Below, one piece after another: positions 7,482-15,875 of a stretch of DNA of 62,355 bases; position 1 is the first letter of the stretch, and each line of letters starts with the position of its first letter. Made by a program: the position numbers and the translations under genes. Under the pieces are notes generated by a model that worked only from the letters and a program-made list of their open reading frames with translations, was not told the origin of the DNA and searched no databases. Origin of the DNA: Site-B1 sp963722665 (GTDB lineage Bacteria > Bacteroidota > Bacteroidia > Flavobacteriales > Flavobacteriaceae); NCBI GenBank assembly GCA_963722665.1, contig CAVRNW010000017.1:1-62355 (forward strand). Direction: 5' to 3'.

Positions 7482-8455
7482 AAGCTTTATTAACAGGAGC
7501 AACAGGATATATTGGTCATCAACTGGCCGTGAAACTGGCAGAGCGTAATTTTGAAGTGCATGCCCTGGTAAGGGATCTAAATTCTGATAAGATTCCGGTG
7601 CATGATAATATAAAACCCTTTAAAGGTGATATATGTGATCCGGAATCTATCCAAAAAGCCATAGTAGATTGCGATTATGTGTTTCATGCGGCGGCTTTTA
7701 CCGATATGAAAAGCAACAGGATAAGCAGTTTTTATAATACAAATGTGACGGGTACTACCAATGTTTTAAAGGCCTCACTGGATGAAAAGATCAAAAAGGT
7801 GATCTATACCAGTACACTTTCGGTCTTTGGCCCTTCCCTGTATCATGTACCTATTACCGAGGAACAACCACGGTTAGCCTCCTATGCCAATGATTATGAA
7901 CTGACCAAAAAAATGTCGGAAGAGGAAGTAATAAAATTTGTAGAAAAGGGATTGAATTGTACCATATTGAATGTGTCCAGAGTTTACGGTCCGGGATTAA
8001 AAACCTTCTCCAATGGCGTGAATACCATCATATCAAAGATCATGAATGATAAAGTGCTGTATGTACCTTCCAAACTGGATGTGGAAGCCAACTATGTCTA
8101 TATAGATGATGTGGTCAATGCCGAAATACTGGCGATGGAAAACGGGAAAACCGGCGAGAAATATATCATTGGCGGTGAAAACATCGATTATGAAGGATTA
8201 TTCCGGAAGATAAAAACTTTATCAAATAGTGACATTTCTATTATAGAACTAAACTATAGTTTTATTAAGAGTGCCATCGGATTTATTTCAAACCTGAACA
8301 GGCTTTTAGGACTCGATCCGCCGTTGACACCTAAGGTTCTGGATTCCCTGTTCACCAACAGAAGTGCGTCATCCCAAAAGGCAATTACAAATCTTAATTA
8401 TCAAATAACTTCGCTTAATAGAGGGCTGGAACAAACTATTTTGCACCTAAAATAA
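7478..8455 (+). CDS. NAD-dependent epimerase/dehydratase (extended SDR)
   Basis: 325 residues. N-terminal Rossmann motif LLTGATGYIGHQLA (TGxxGxxG), HAAAF after strand 4, catalytic YELTKK (YxxxK) with STLSVFG supplying the Ser, and RVYGPG, all typical of extended short-chain dehydrogenases acting on nucleotide sugars or related hydroxy compounds. The substrate cannot be inferred. Translationally coupled to the CPBP gene before it and 5 bases from the SDR gene after it. Confidence 0.85.
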   Translation: MKALLTGATGYIGHQLAVKLAERNFEVHALVRDLNSDKIPVHDNIKPFKGDICDPESIQKAIVDCDYVFHAAAFTDMKSNRISSFYNTNVTGTTNVLKASLDEKIKKVIYTSTLSVFGPSLYHVPITEEQPRLASYANDYELTKKMSEEEVIKFVEKGLNCTILNVSRVYGPGLKTFSNGVNTIISKIMNDKVLYVPSKLDVEANYVYIDDVVNAEILAMENGKTGEKYIIGGENIDYEGLFRKIKTLSNSDISIIELNYSFIKSAIGFISNLNRLLGLDPPLTPKVLDSLFTNRSASSQKAITNLNYQITSLNRGLEQTILHLK

Positions 8456-8460
8456 ATATT

Positions 8461-9255
8461 ATGAAAAGCTATTTTACACTTATAACAGGAGCGAGTAAAG
8501 GATTTGGGAAGGCGATGTCTTTGGAACTGGCCGGCAGAGGCGAGAATCTGGTGCTGATCGCTTTACCCAATTCCGGATTACAGGAATTAAGCAGATTCAT
8601 CAAAAACAATTATGCAGTCGAGGTCTGTTATCTGGAAAAGGATCTAAGTCTTACTAAAAGTTATTATGAAGTCTATGATTTTATAGAGTCCAATGCTCTT
8701 AATATTAGATACCTGATAAATAACGCGGGTATTTTAAGCCGAGGCATGTTTGAGGACCTGGATAACCGATTCATAATGGACCAGATAGAAGTGAATGTGA
8801 TGGCGCCAACCATGCTAATAAAGCTGTTGCTGCCAAATCTTAAACAAAATGCACCTGCAGGAATTTTGAATATAAGCAGTATGGCTGGCTTTTTTGCTCT
8901 GCCTAAAAAACAGGTTTATGGAGGTACCAAGGCCTATTTAGTATCCTTTTCCAATAGCATAAGAAAAGAATTAAAAAAAGACAATGTTTCAGTCACAACC
9001 ATCTGTCCGGGCGGATTGAACACCACAACAAAATTATGCTACCAAAACCGAATAATGGGGTTTATGGCCAGGGAATCGACCTTAACACCCGAAATGGCCG
9101 CCAAAATATCGATAGATGCAATGCTGGCAGGAAAAAAACAGGTTGTTCCGGGATTTATAAACAAATGTTTTATGGTTCTTGATAAACTGCTGCCTGAATT
9201 TATTCAGGATAAACTGACCAATGGAGAGATCAAAAAATTAGAGACCATTGATTAA
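8461..9255 (+). CDS. Short-chain dehydrogenase/reductase (classical)
   Basis: 264 residues with the full classical SDR set: TGASKGFGKA (TGxxxGxG), LINNAGI, NISSMAGFFALPKKQVYGGTKA (Ser, Tyr and Lys of the catalytic triad) and CPGGLNT. NAD(P)-dependent carbonyl/hydroxyl oxidoreductase of unknown substrate; the sequence is nearest to the DltE/YqjQ-like group. Third gene of the run 6810-9255. A second redox step acting on the product of the preceding epimerase-like enzyme is a reasonable guess, no more. Confidence 0.85.
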   Translation: MKSYFTLITGASKGFGKAMSLELAGRGENLVLIALPNSGLQELSRFIKNNYAVEVCYLEKDLSLTKSYYEVYDFIESNALNIRYLINNAGILSRGMFEDLDNRFIMDQIEVNVMAPTMLIKLLLPNLKQNAPAGILNISSMAGFFALPKKQVYGGTKAYLVSFSNSIRKELKKDNVSVTTICPGGLNTTTKLCYQNRIMGFMARESTLTPEMAAKISIDAMLAGKKQVVPGFINKCFMVLDKLLPEFIQDKLTNGEIKKLETID

Positions 9256-9469
9256 AAAAGCAGACAATCAAAAATTAAGGTTTAAAAGAATATGATTGGA
9301 AAATGGAAACTATAAAGGAGTACTAAAGAAAAGAATCCCCGGTAGTATTAGATCCCAATCACAAATTGAGCATAATAGAAAAGGATAGGTAAATGTCGCA
9401 CTATACCTTATTGGTTTGGCTCGATGCGTATTCTCACCAAAAGCCCACTGCTGCTCACGTTAATCCAGC

Positions 9470-10468
9470 TTACTCAAAATCAAAAGACTTACTGGTTTGA
9501 ATAATATCTCTTAATTTATCAATTTTTTGATGCATTCTTTTAAAGAACAAAGACCTGTCTTTTTCACCTGCGTTAACCAATAATTTTGAACTACTCATTT
9601 GTTTCTCAAAAAACTCATACATAAGTTCGCAGGTAGGCTGATGTTCAATTTTAAAATAACTTATTACTGTAAAGGGTGTAAAAAACACTTTTTGAAAAGG
9701 TGTTACTACCATAATGATATTCGTCATTGTGTGAATGTCGTTTTCATATAAGTTGTAAATAGCTTTGTTTTTTGATCCGATTATACATTGGTTTATTGCT
9801 TGCTCTTCAACATGGTATATAACTTCTTCAATGTCTTTACAAATTTTCAAAGCAAGGGTTTTTGAAAGCGCTCCTGATTCAAAATAGTACAGGACTTGTT
9901 GTAAAGTACCATTAACGGTTGTGTTGTTCCAAATCTCAGTTATATTGATGTCTTTATAGACTTCTCCTAATTTGAAGGCACTTTCCAATAAACTTTCAGG
10001 AATGGTCTTAACAAAGTCATCAAAAGTAACTTTGTCTGTGGTCATGCTTAAGTCCACATCTTTTAACCAAACATAAATTTTATAGCGTGATAAATAGGAA
10101 TCTTTAAGGGTATGAAAAATAGGAATATCTTTTGCGGAATACACAATTGAGGCACTTTTTAATTTTGTAAGTGGTAAAACGTTATTAAGCGATTGCTTAA
10201 AATACAGTTCTAATCCTTCTTTATTATTTATTGGTGGCGATAATTCTGTCAGGATGGAATTTTGGCTACCTACTTCAAATAATTTATTGAGTGAGATTTT
10301 ATAGTGTCTGGCAAGTTTAACCCCTTCTTCAAGTGTTAAACTTGTCTTGGAATTGATGCGCCTGTAAGCGGCGTCATAACCTATGTCTAAAACATCGGCA
10401 ATTTCATCAACAAATGAGGTGGTATTCTGTGATTTTGTCTTTAGATATTTTATAAACTCCTCTTGCAT
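9470..10468 (-). CDS. BetR-like helix-turn-helix regulator
   Basis: 332 residues. The first 70 form a lambda-repressor-like HTH (DEIADVLDIGYDAAYRRIN then SLTLEEGVKLARHYKISLNKLF), like the BetR domain found in a group of orphan Bacteroidota regulators. The remaining 260 residues have no recognisable effector domain, no membrane segment and no phosphoacceptor site. It is divergent from the exported-protein gene at 10641, with the 20-bp repeated element in the shared upstream region. The 214 bases between this gene and the SDR gene hold nothing recognised. Confidence 0.7.
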   Translation of the reverse strand: MQEEFIKYLKTKSQNTTSFVDEIADVLDIGYDAAYRRINSKTSLTLEEGVKLARHYKISLNKLFEVGSQNSILTELSPPINNKEGLELYFKQSLNNVLPLTKLKSASIVYSAKDIPIFHTLKDSYLSRYKIYVWLKDVDLSMTTDKVTFDDFVKTIPESLLESAFKLGEVYKDINITEIWNNTTVNGTLQQVLYYFESGALSKTLALKICKDIEEVIYHVEEQAINQCIIGSKNKAIYNLYENDIHTMTNIIMVVTPFQKVFFTPFTVISYFKIEHQPTCELMYEFFEKQMSSSKLLVNAGEKDRSLFFKRMHQKIDKLRDIIQTSKSFDFE

Positions 10469-10554
10469 TATTTGAGAGTTTGCAAGTAGGTTTCCGGAAG
10501 ACTTTGTGAAATTTAAGAAAAATAATTCTAATAATAAGCATATTGGTCAAACGA

Positions 10555-10574
10555 TTATCAAATATTACAAAGTA
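10555..10574. promoter_or_regulatory. 20-bp shared element, copy 2
   Basis: TTATCAAATATTACAAAGTA, identical to 5987-6006, placed between the divergent regulator (start 10468) and the exported-protein gene (start 10641). A candidate operator for the regulator or a shared promoter element. On the minus strand TACTTTG could be part of a -7 box for the regulator, with a TTG 16 bases further upstream. Confidence 0.5.
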
Positions 10575-10640
10575 CATTTCAACTACAAACCAACCATGTA
10601 GTTTTATAGACATAAAAATGCATGATTTCAAATACTTATA

Positions 10641-11147
10641 ATGATGAAAACAATTGTAAAACAGATCAAAGTAATAGCCTTGTTGAGTGTTTTGATATTC
10701 AGCCTGAATATGACAGCTCAAGATGAAACTGAAAATTCCGGAATGTTTATTCGGGTCTATAATATGGACGGTAAAAAAATTAGTAAAGGAAATTTTACCT
10801 TTATTAATGATAGTGTTCTTGGAATAAAGCGTGACAATAAATTAGTTCAAATACAGATCACTGATATTGGATCAATAAAAACAAAACGATCTGCAGGTCA
10901 TAATGTACTTCTTGGCTCGGCTATTGGTGGAGGTTCTATGGCTATATTAGGTGCAGCTTCGGCAGATCCGGACTCTTTTTTAGGTTGGTCGGCAGGCGAG
11001 GGCATAGCAGCCGGAATTATTTTAGGAGCTCCTGTTGGAGCGGCTATAGGTGGGATAACGGTCCTTTTTAAGAACCCAAATACTTATGTTATTGAAGGGG
11101 ATATTGTGAAATTGAAATTATTTGCAGATAGTATTAAAAACAAGTAA
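10641..11147 (+). CDS. Exported glycine-zipper-like protein
   Basis: 168 residues; a signal peptide (KVIALLSVLIFSLNMTAQ) is followed by a short beta-rich domain (GKKISKGNFTFINDSVLGI, VQIQITDIGSIKTKRSAGH) and then by two Gly/Ala-rich hydrophobic stretches, LLGSAIGGGSMAILGAAS and AAGIILGAPVGAAIGGITVL, of glycine-zipper character that may insert into or pack on a membrane. No family can be named. Divergent from the BetR-like regulator and followed by a bidirectional terminator shared with pnp. Confidence 0.65.
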   Translation: MMKTIVKQIKVIALLSVLIFSLNMTAQDETENSGMFIRVYNMDGKKISKGNFTFINDSVLGIKRDNKLVQIQITDIGSIKTKRSAGHNVLLGSAIGGGSMAILGAASADPDSFLGWSAGEGIAAGIILGAPVGAAIGGITVLFKNPNTYVIEGDIVKLKLFADSIKNK

Positions 11148-11153
11148 ACAGCA

Positions 11154-11190
11154 TAAAAAAACCTCTCAATTGAAATTGAGAGGTTTTTAT
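11154..11190. terminator. Bidirectional terminator
   Basis: ACCTCTCAAT (11161-11170), loop TGAA, ATTGAGAGGT (11175-11184), with an A-run before and a T-run after. It can end both the exported-protein gene (+) and pnp (-), which converge here. Confidence 0.85.
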
Positions 11191-11208
11191 CTATTTAATT
11201 AAAGAGAA

Positions 11209-13461
11209 TTAATCTTCTTTTTTATCTTCTCTTGGGCGTCTGTCATCACGACGATCATCACGTCTGTTATCACGTCCGCGATTGTCTCTTCCTCTGTTGT
11301 CTCGTCCGCCACGATTATCTCTTGGAGGTCTTTCAACGAAACCTTCCGGTTTAGGTAGTATTGCTTTACGAGATACTTTTTCTTTTCGGGTTCGTTTATC
11401 AACTCCAAAGTATTTCACATCAAAGACATCTCCCATATTTACCACATCCGATACATTTTCTGTACGTTCCCATGCCAGTTCACTTACGTGTAATAACACT
11501 TCGTTCCCCGGAGCTTCAATATATTCCACAACAGCACCAAAATCTAACATCTTGATCACTTTTACTTCATATACTTTTCCTACTTCCGGTTTGAACATCA
11601 ATGACTCGATCTTGGCAAGTACAGCATCAATACCAGTCTGGTCGGTACCCAGGATCTCAACAATGCCTTCCTCTGTTACAGGATCTTCATTGATAACTAT
11701 GGTTGTTTTGGTTTCTTTTTGTAATTCCTGAATAACTTTTCCACCAGGTCCAATTAGAGCTCCAATAAATTCATTAGGAATCGTTCTTGTTACCATTTTT
11801 GGAGCGTGAGGTTTCACGTCTGCATTTGGTTTAACAATAGTTTCAGCAATTTTGTCTAAAATATGTAAACGACCAGCACGAGCTTGTTTTAGTGCATTCA
11901 CTAAAATTTCATAAGGCAAGCCTTTAATTTTAATGTCCATTTGACATGCTGTAATTCCTTCTGTAGTTCCTGTAACTTTAAAGTCCATATCTCCTAAATG
12001 ATCTTCATCACCTAAAATATCAGACAGTACCGCATAACGATCACCATCAGAAATTAATCCCATAGCAATACCGGAAACTGGTCTAATCATTTGAACTCCA
12101 GCGTCCATTAATGCCATTGTACCAGCACAGACAGTTGCCATGGAAGAAGAACCATTTGATTCTAATACTTCAGATACAATTCTTACAGTATAAGGGCAAT
12201 CTTCAGGAATCATTCCTTTTAACCCACGTTGTGCTAAGTTTCCATGACCAACTTCTCTACGAGACGTTCCTCTTAGTGGTCTTGCTTCACCCGTACAAAA
12301 AGGAGGGAAGTTATAATGTAAATAGAAGTTTTCTTCACCTTCATACGATGGCATATCTATTTTGTTTGAGTCTCTGGAAGTTCCTAAAGTAACGGTTGCT
12401 AATGCTTGCGTTTCTCCACGAGTAAAGACTGCAGAACCATGTACAGACGGTAAATAATCTATTTCAGACCAAATTGGTCTGATCTCATCAGTTTTTCTAC
12501 CATCTAATCGTAAACCTTCACTTAAAGTTAATTCACGAACCGCTTCTTTTTCAGCTTTGCTGTAATAACCTCCAACAAGATGACCAAATTCTTCCATCTC
12601 TTCTTCTGTAAATGAGGCTATAATTTCTTCTTTTACTTCAGCGAATGCCTCACTGCGTTCTGCTTTAGAAGTTCCCTTCTTTGCAATAGCGTAACATTTA
12701 TCGTAAGCTAAATCGTGTATTTTCTTTTCTAAGTCTTCGTTTTTTTCTGCAGTTTCGTATTCGCGAACCTCTTTTTTTCCAAAAGCTTCTGCTAAACGTA
12801 ATTGAGCAGCAATTTGTATTTTAATAGCTTCGTGAGCAAACTTAATGGCATCTGCCATTTCTTCTTCAGAAATTTCGTCCATTTGACCTTCAACCATCAT
12901 AACAGAATCGGCTGAAGCACCTATCATCATATCGATATCAGATTCTTCTAATTGAGTACGTGTTGGGTTAATAATAAATTCGCCATTAATACGACCAACT
13001 CTGGTTTCAGAAATTGCACATTCAAATGGGAAATCTGATAATTGAATTGCTGCAGATGCTGCTAATCCTGCCATTGCTTCTGGCATAACATCATCATCAT
13101 GAGACATTAACTGAATCATGACCTGTGTTTCAGAATGGTAATCTTTTGGAAATAGCGGGCGTAAAACACGGTCTACTAAACGCATTGTTAAAACTTCACC
13201 GTCACTAGGTCTTGCTTCTCTTTTAAAGAAACCACCCGGATAACGACCGGCAGCAGCAAATTTCTCTCGATAGTCTAAGGTTAAAGGTAAAAAATCAACG
13301 TCTGATTGTTTGTAATTGGAAACAACTGTACATAATAACATACATTTTCCAGATTGTACTACTACCGAACCATGGGCTTGTTTAGCCAATTTTCCGGTTT
13401 CAATGGAAATTTCTCGTCCATCACCGAGGTCAATGACCTCTTTAAAAACTTTTGGAATCAT
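11209..13461 (-). CDS. pnp: Polyribonucleotide nucleotidyltransferase (PNPase)
   Basis: Phosphorolytic 3'-5' exoribonuclease and RNA-decay enzyme. 750 residues, intact. Two RNase PH domains (first FLPLTLDYREKFAAAGRYPGG; second GSAVFTRGETQALATVTLG and YNFPPFCTGEARP), then a KH domain with the GxxG loop (LIGPGGKVIQELQ) and an S1 domain (GKVYEVKVIKMLDFGAVVEY). The last 40 residues are a disordered basic/acidic tail of NRGGRDNRG and RRDDRRDD repeats, likely to bind RNA or protein partners. It lies 196 bases downstream of rpsO on the same strand, the classic rpsO-pnp order; a hairpin between them probably lets only part of transcription through. Confidence 0.98.
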   Translation of the reverse strand: MIPKVFKEVIDLGDGREISIETGKLAKQAHGSVVVQSGKCMLLCTVVSNYKQSDVDFLPLTLDYREKFAAAGRYPGGFFKREARPSDGEVLTMRLVDRVLRPLFPKDYHSETQVMIQLMSHDDDVMPEAMAGLAASAAIQLSDFPFECAISETRVGRINGEFIINPTRTQLEESDIDMMIGASADSVMMVEGQMDEISEEEMADAIKFAHEAIKIQIAAQLRLAEAFGKKEVREYETAEKNEDLEKKIHDLAYDKCYAIAKKGTSKAERSEAFAEVKEEIIASFTEEEMEEFGHLVGGYYSKAEKEAVRELTLSEGLRLDGRKTDEIRPIWSEIDYLPSVHGSAVFTRGETQALATVTLGTSRDSNKIDMPSYEGEENFYLHYNFPPFCTGEARPLRGTSRREVGHGNLAQRGLKGMIPEDCPYTVRIVSEVLESNGSSSMATVCAGTMALMDAGVQMIRPVSGIAMGLISDGDRYAVLSDILGDEDHLGDMDFKVTGTTEGITACQMDIKIKGLPYEILVNALKQARAGRLHILDKIAETIVKPNADVKPHAPKMVTRTIPNEFIGALIGPGGKVIQELQKETKTTIVINEDPVTEEGIVEILGTDQTGIDAVLAKIESLMFKPEVGKVYEVKVIKMLDFGAVVEYIEAPGNEVLLHVSELAWERTENVSDVVNMGDVFDVKYFGVDKRTRKEKVSRKAILPKPEGFVERPPRDNRGGRDNRGRDNRGRDNRRDDRRDDRRPREDKKED

Positions 13462-13564
13462 AATTTTTTTTTAATTCTAATTAAACAATGGTCGTTGTGT
13501 TGTTGTGGAGTAGTTGTTGTTGTGTGACCAATGAAAAACTGTAATTAGCTTCTTCTTTATCCTG

Positions 13565-13582
13565 TCCCGATAATTATCGGGA
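13565..13582. repeat. Dispersed palindrome TCCCGATAATTATCGGGA
   Basis: Perfect 18-bp palindrome between rpsO and pnp, itself framed by CCTG/CAGG. A variant with the same arms and the same following TTGT occurs at 46573-46590, so this is a dispersed element of the genome. It may also act as a processing hairpin in the rpsO-pnp transcript. Confidence 0.7.
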
Positions 13583-13623
13583 TTGTTTCAGGATCTTTAT
13601 AAAATTAAGTTTCAGTTAAAAAT

Positions 13624-13652
13624 AAAAACCACGCTTCAAAGCGTGGTTTTTT
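13624..13652 (-). terminator. rpsO terminator/attenuator
   Basis: AACCACGCTT-CAA-AAGCGTGGTT with A/T runs on both sides, immediately after the rpsO stop on the minus strand. pnp lies beyond it with no obvious promoter of its own, so partial read-through is likely. Confidence 0.8.
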
Positions 13653-13657
13653 ATGAA

Positions 13658-13927
13658 TTATTTTCTTAAACCTAATTCTTTTACTATTGCACGATATCTT
13701 AAGATATCTTTCTTAGTCAGGTAATCAAGCAATGATCGTCTTTTACCAACTAATTTTACTAATGAACGCTCTGTATTATAATCTTTACGATTGTTTTTTA
13801 AGTGTTCAGTCAGGTGATTGATTCTGTGTGTAAATAACGCGATCTGTCCTTCTGCAGAACCAGTGTTCTTTGCGTCTTTACCATGTGTTTTAAAAAGCTT
13901 CTCTTTTTCTTTCTTGTCTAAATACAT
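13658..13927 (-). CDS. rpsO: 30S ribosomal protein S15
   Basis: 89 residues, the normal length, binding 16S rRNA (h20-h22) early in 30S assembly. Diagnostic stretches: GSAEGQIALFTHRINHLTEH, the HLKNNRKDYNTERSLVKLVG block, and KRRSLLDYLTKKD. Its promoter with both boxes is visible at 13983-14011. The next gene on the strand is pnp, as in many bacteria. Confidence 0.98.
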   Translation of the reverse strand: MYLDKKEKEKLFKTHGKDAKNTGSAEGQIALFTHRINHLTEHLKNNRKDYNTERSLVKLVGKRRSLLDYLTKKDILRYRAIVKELGLRK

Positions 13928-13982
13928 GCCAATATTATTGTAAATAATTTTTATGTAGCGATACGTCTTTCATATCAAGGCG

Positions 13983-14011
13983 CAAAGATAATGATTTTTA
14001 ATGATTTACAA
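13983..14011 (-). promoter_or_regulatory. rpsO promoter (-33 TTG, -7 TATCTTTG)
   Basis: On the minus strand TTG (14011-14009), 18 bases, TATCTTTG (13990-13983), a full match to the Bacteroidota RpoD consensus TTG-N18/19-TAnnTTTG. The start codon of rpsO follows 55 bases later. The same TATCTTTGC box is seen upstream of map (48574-48581), pruA (35182-35189), the desaturase (28673-28680) and gpmI (52469-52476). Confidence 0.75.
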
Positions 14012-14101
14012 GTAAATGGTAAAATGTTTTATTTTTTTTAGACTTTTTAAACTTTTTTGACGTTTTAGTGTCTTAAGAATATATTAACATTAAAAAGAAC
14101 A

Positions 14102-14950
14102 ATGATGAAAACATTTAATTTAACAAATAAAGTAGTAATGGCAACAATGGTTTTTAGCTTGCTGTTTACTGCCTGTACAGATTTAGATTCTGATATTCCA
14201 GAGGTACAAACAACAGAATACTCCGAATTGGTTCTGTCTTCAGATGCCGATAATGCAATAGCTGTGATGGACGATATAGCTTTTGATGTATATAATGTAC
14301 AGGAAAGTAGTGAATCCAGCAGAATGAGTTCAAGTTTTAATAACCTTCCAGATTGCGTAACATTTACACTTCTGGCCGAGCAAAATTCCAGAGAACTTAC
14401 TTTAGATTTTGGTACTGATGGCTGTATGGTACATGGTAATGTTTTAAAAGGAATAATGATGTTATCCTGGGAAAGAGATCCTGAAGCTATGGAAGTTCTT
14501 ATTACCCAGACCCTGGAGAATTTTTATTTCAATGAAAAGAATATTTTAGGAGGAAAAACAATTTTAAGAGAATTATCAAATGAAAATGAGAATCCTCAGG
14601 CTACACATACTATTGATTATACAATTATTTGGCCTAATGGGGCTGAAGCATCCAGAGGAGGCGTTGTAGTTAGAGAATGGGTTGAAGGATTTGGAAGCGG
14701 GGTTTGGAACGATAATGTATTTGAGATTACAGGAAACTGGACAACGAATTTTGTAAATGGCAATACTCATAATTATGAAGTGATCATACCATTAAGACGA
14801 GAGGTAATATGCTATTATTTTGTAAGCGGTTCTGTTGATATTGAATGGACTAACATCGCCGGTGTATTAGATTATGGTGAAGGTCCCTGCGATGACTTAG
14901 CGACTTTCACATTTTTTAGTGGCGAAGTAATAGATATAAACCTTAATTAG
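14102..14950 (+). CDS. Hypothetical lipoprotein
   Basis: 282 residues with a lipoprotein signal peptide (MVFSLLFTACTDLDSD; lipobox LFTAC). The mature part is acidic and beta-rich, with four Cys residues at DCVTF, DGCMVHG, EVICYYF and GPCDDLATF that could form two disulfides. There is a repeated pattern of an aromatic/acidic strand (TIDYTIIWPNGAEAS, EITGNWTTNFVNGNTHNYEV). I recognise no family. Monocistronic, with its own promoter region opposite rpsO and a terminator behind it. Confidence 0.7.
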   Translation: MMKTFNLTNKVVMATMVFSLLFTACTDLDSDIPEVQTTEYSELVLSSDADNAIAVMDDIAFDVYNVQESSESSRMSSSFNNLPDCVTFTLLAEQNSRELTLDFGTDGCMVHGNVLKGIMMLSWERDPEAMEVLITQTLENFYFNEKNILGGKTILRELSNENENPQATHTIDYTIIWPNGAEASRGGVVVREWVEGFGSGVWNDNVFEITGNWTTNFVNGNTHNYEVIIPLRREVICYYFVSGSVDIEWTNIAGVLDYGEGPCDDLATFTFFSGEVIDINLN

Positions 14951-14967
14951 AAAAGAATTTATAAAAA

Positions 14968-15019
14968 TAAAAAAAGCGATCTGGTCACTGAGCGTAGTCG
15001 AAGTGGGGTCGCTTTTTTT
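14968..15019. terminator. Bidirectional terminator built on a dispersed repeat
   Basis: AAAAAAGCGAtc ... ggTCGCTTTTTT stem, whose apical part is CACTGAGCGTAGTCGAAGTG, itself a hairpin and a sequence familiar as a dispersed repeat in Flavobacteriaceae genomes. It separates the converging lipoprotein gene (+) and accD (-). Confidence 0.75.
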
Positions 15020-15875
15020 AATGTCTTAAAGGTCTGTTCAGGATCAAATCCAGATACAGGTTAATTCTTACCTTAAGATCTTTTCTGTGGGTAATAAAAT
15101 CTAAAAAGCCGTGTTCCATAACAAATTCGGCCGTTTGGAATCCTTCAGGTAATTCTTTTCCTGTTGTATCCCTTACGACTCTGGGACCTGCAAACCCGAT
15201 CAAAGCTCCCGGTTCGCTGATATTGATATCACCAAGCATAGCAAAGGATGCTGTTGTTCCACCCGTTGTAGGGTCTGTACATAATGATATATAAGGAACT
15301 TTGGCGTCTGCCAGTTGAGCCAGTTTAGCCGATGTTTTAGCCAGTTGCATCAAGGAATAGGCAGCTTCCATCATTCGTGCTCCTCCCGATTTTGAAATGA
15401 TCATAAACGGAATTTTCTTTTTAAGAGCATAATCAGCTGCGCGGGCAATTTTTTCTCCCACTACACTGCCCATAGAACCGCCAATGAATGAAAAATCCAT
15501 ACAGGCTATTACTATGTCCTCTCCCATTGATTTCCCCACTGCTGTTCTGACAGCATCTTTCAATTTTGTCTTTTCCTGAGCCTGTTTCAATCGGTCAGGA
15601 TATTTTTTGGTGTCAACAAACTTTAAAGGATCCTTAGATTCCAGCTTGGCATCCAATTCCTTGAATTTATTGTCGTCAAAAAGGATCTGAAAATATTCCA
15701 CGCTTCCTATCCTAACGTGGTATCCATCTTCCGGACTTACGTAATAGTTTTTTTCAAGCTCTTTGGAATCGACTACCTTTCCTGTTGGAGACTTATACCA
15801 AAGCCCTTTAGGAATATCTTTCTTTTGTTCCGTTGCCGTTTGAATTCCTTTTTGTGTTCGTTTAAACCAAGCCAT
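15018..15875 (-). CDS. accD: Acetyl-CoA carboxylase carboxyltransferase beta subunit, no zinc ribbon
   Basis: Transfers the carboxyl group from carboxybiotin to acetyl-CoA (with AccA), giving malonyl-CoA for fatty acid synthesis. 285 residues. Core motifs of the crotonase-like fold are present: MDFSFIGGSMGSVVGEK, SKSGGARMMEAAYSLMQ, DPTTGGTTASFAMLGD and PGALIGFAGPRV. The N-terminal ribbon that normally carries four zinc-binding Cys reads WYKSPTGKVVDSKELEKNY and SPEDGYHVRIG: all four Cys are replaced. From memory, other Flavobacteriia also lack them. It sits alone before fbaA on the same strand, with a 160-base gap. Confidence 0.96.
   Translation of the reverse strand: MAWFKRTQKGIQTATEQKKDIPKGLWYKSPTGKVVDSKELEKNYYVSPEDGYHVRIGSVEYFQILFDDNKFKELDAKLESKDPLKFVDTKKYPDRLKQAQEKTKLKDAVRTAVGKSMGEDIVIACMDFSFIGGSMGSVVGEKIARAADYALKKKIPFMIISKSGGARMMEAAYSLMQLAKTSAKLAQLADAKVPYISLCTDPTTGGTTASFAMLGDINISEPGALIGFAGPRVVRDTTGKELPEGFQTAEFVMEHGFLDFITHRKDLKVRINLYLDLILNRPLRH

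Noticed and set aside
8391..8400. CTTAATT as a universal +1 frameshift signal
   Set aside because: It is read in the normal frame here (T-N-L-N-Y in the epimerase), so the heptamer alone does not shift ribosomes.
12111..12392. Plus-strand open frame of 93 codons opposite pnp
   Set aside because: Shadow of a conserved PNPase domain; composition is low in charged residues and no motif is seen.
11150..14010. S15-binding regulatory pseudoknot in the rpsO leader
   Set aside because: The 55-base leader shows no convincing pseudoknot; only the promoter could be supported.
14102..14950. T9SS C-terminal sorting domain in the lipoprotein
   Set aside because: The C-terminus lacks the conserved type A or B motifs, and the lipobox indicates another route.
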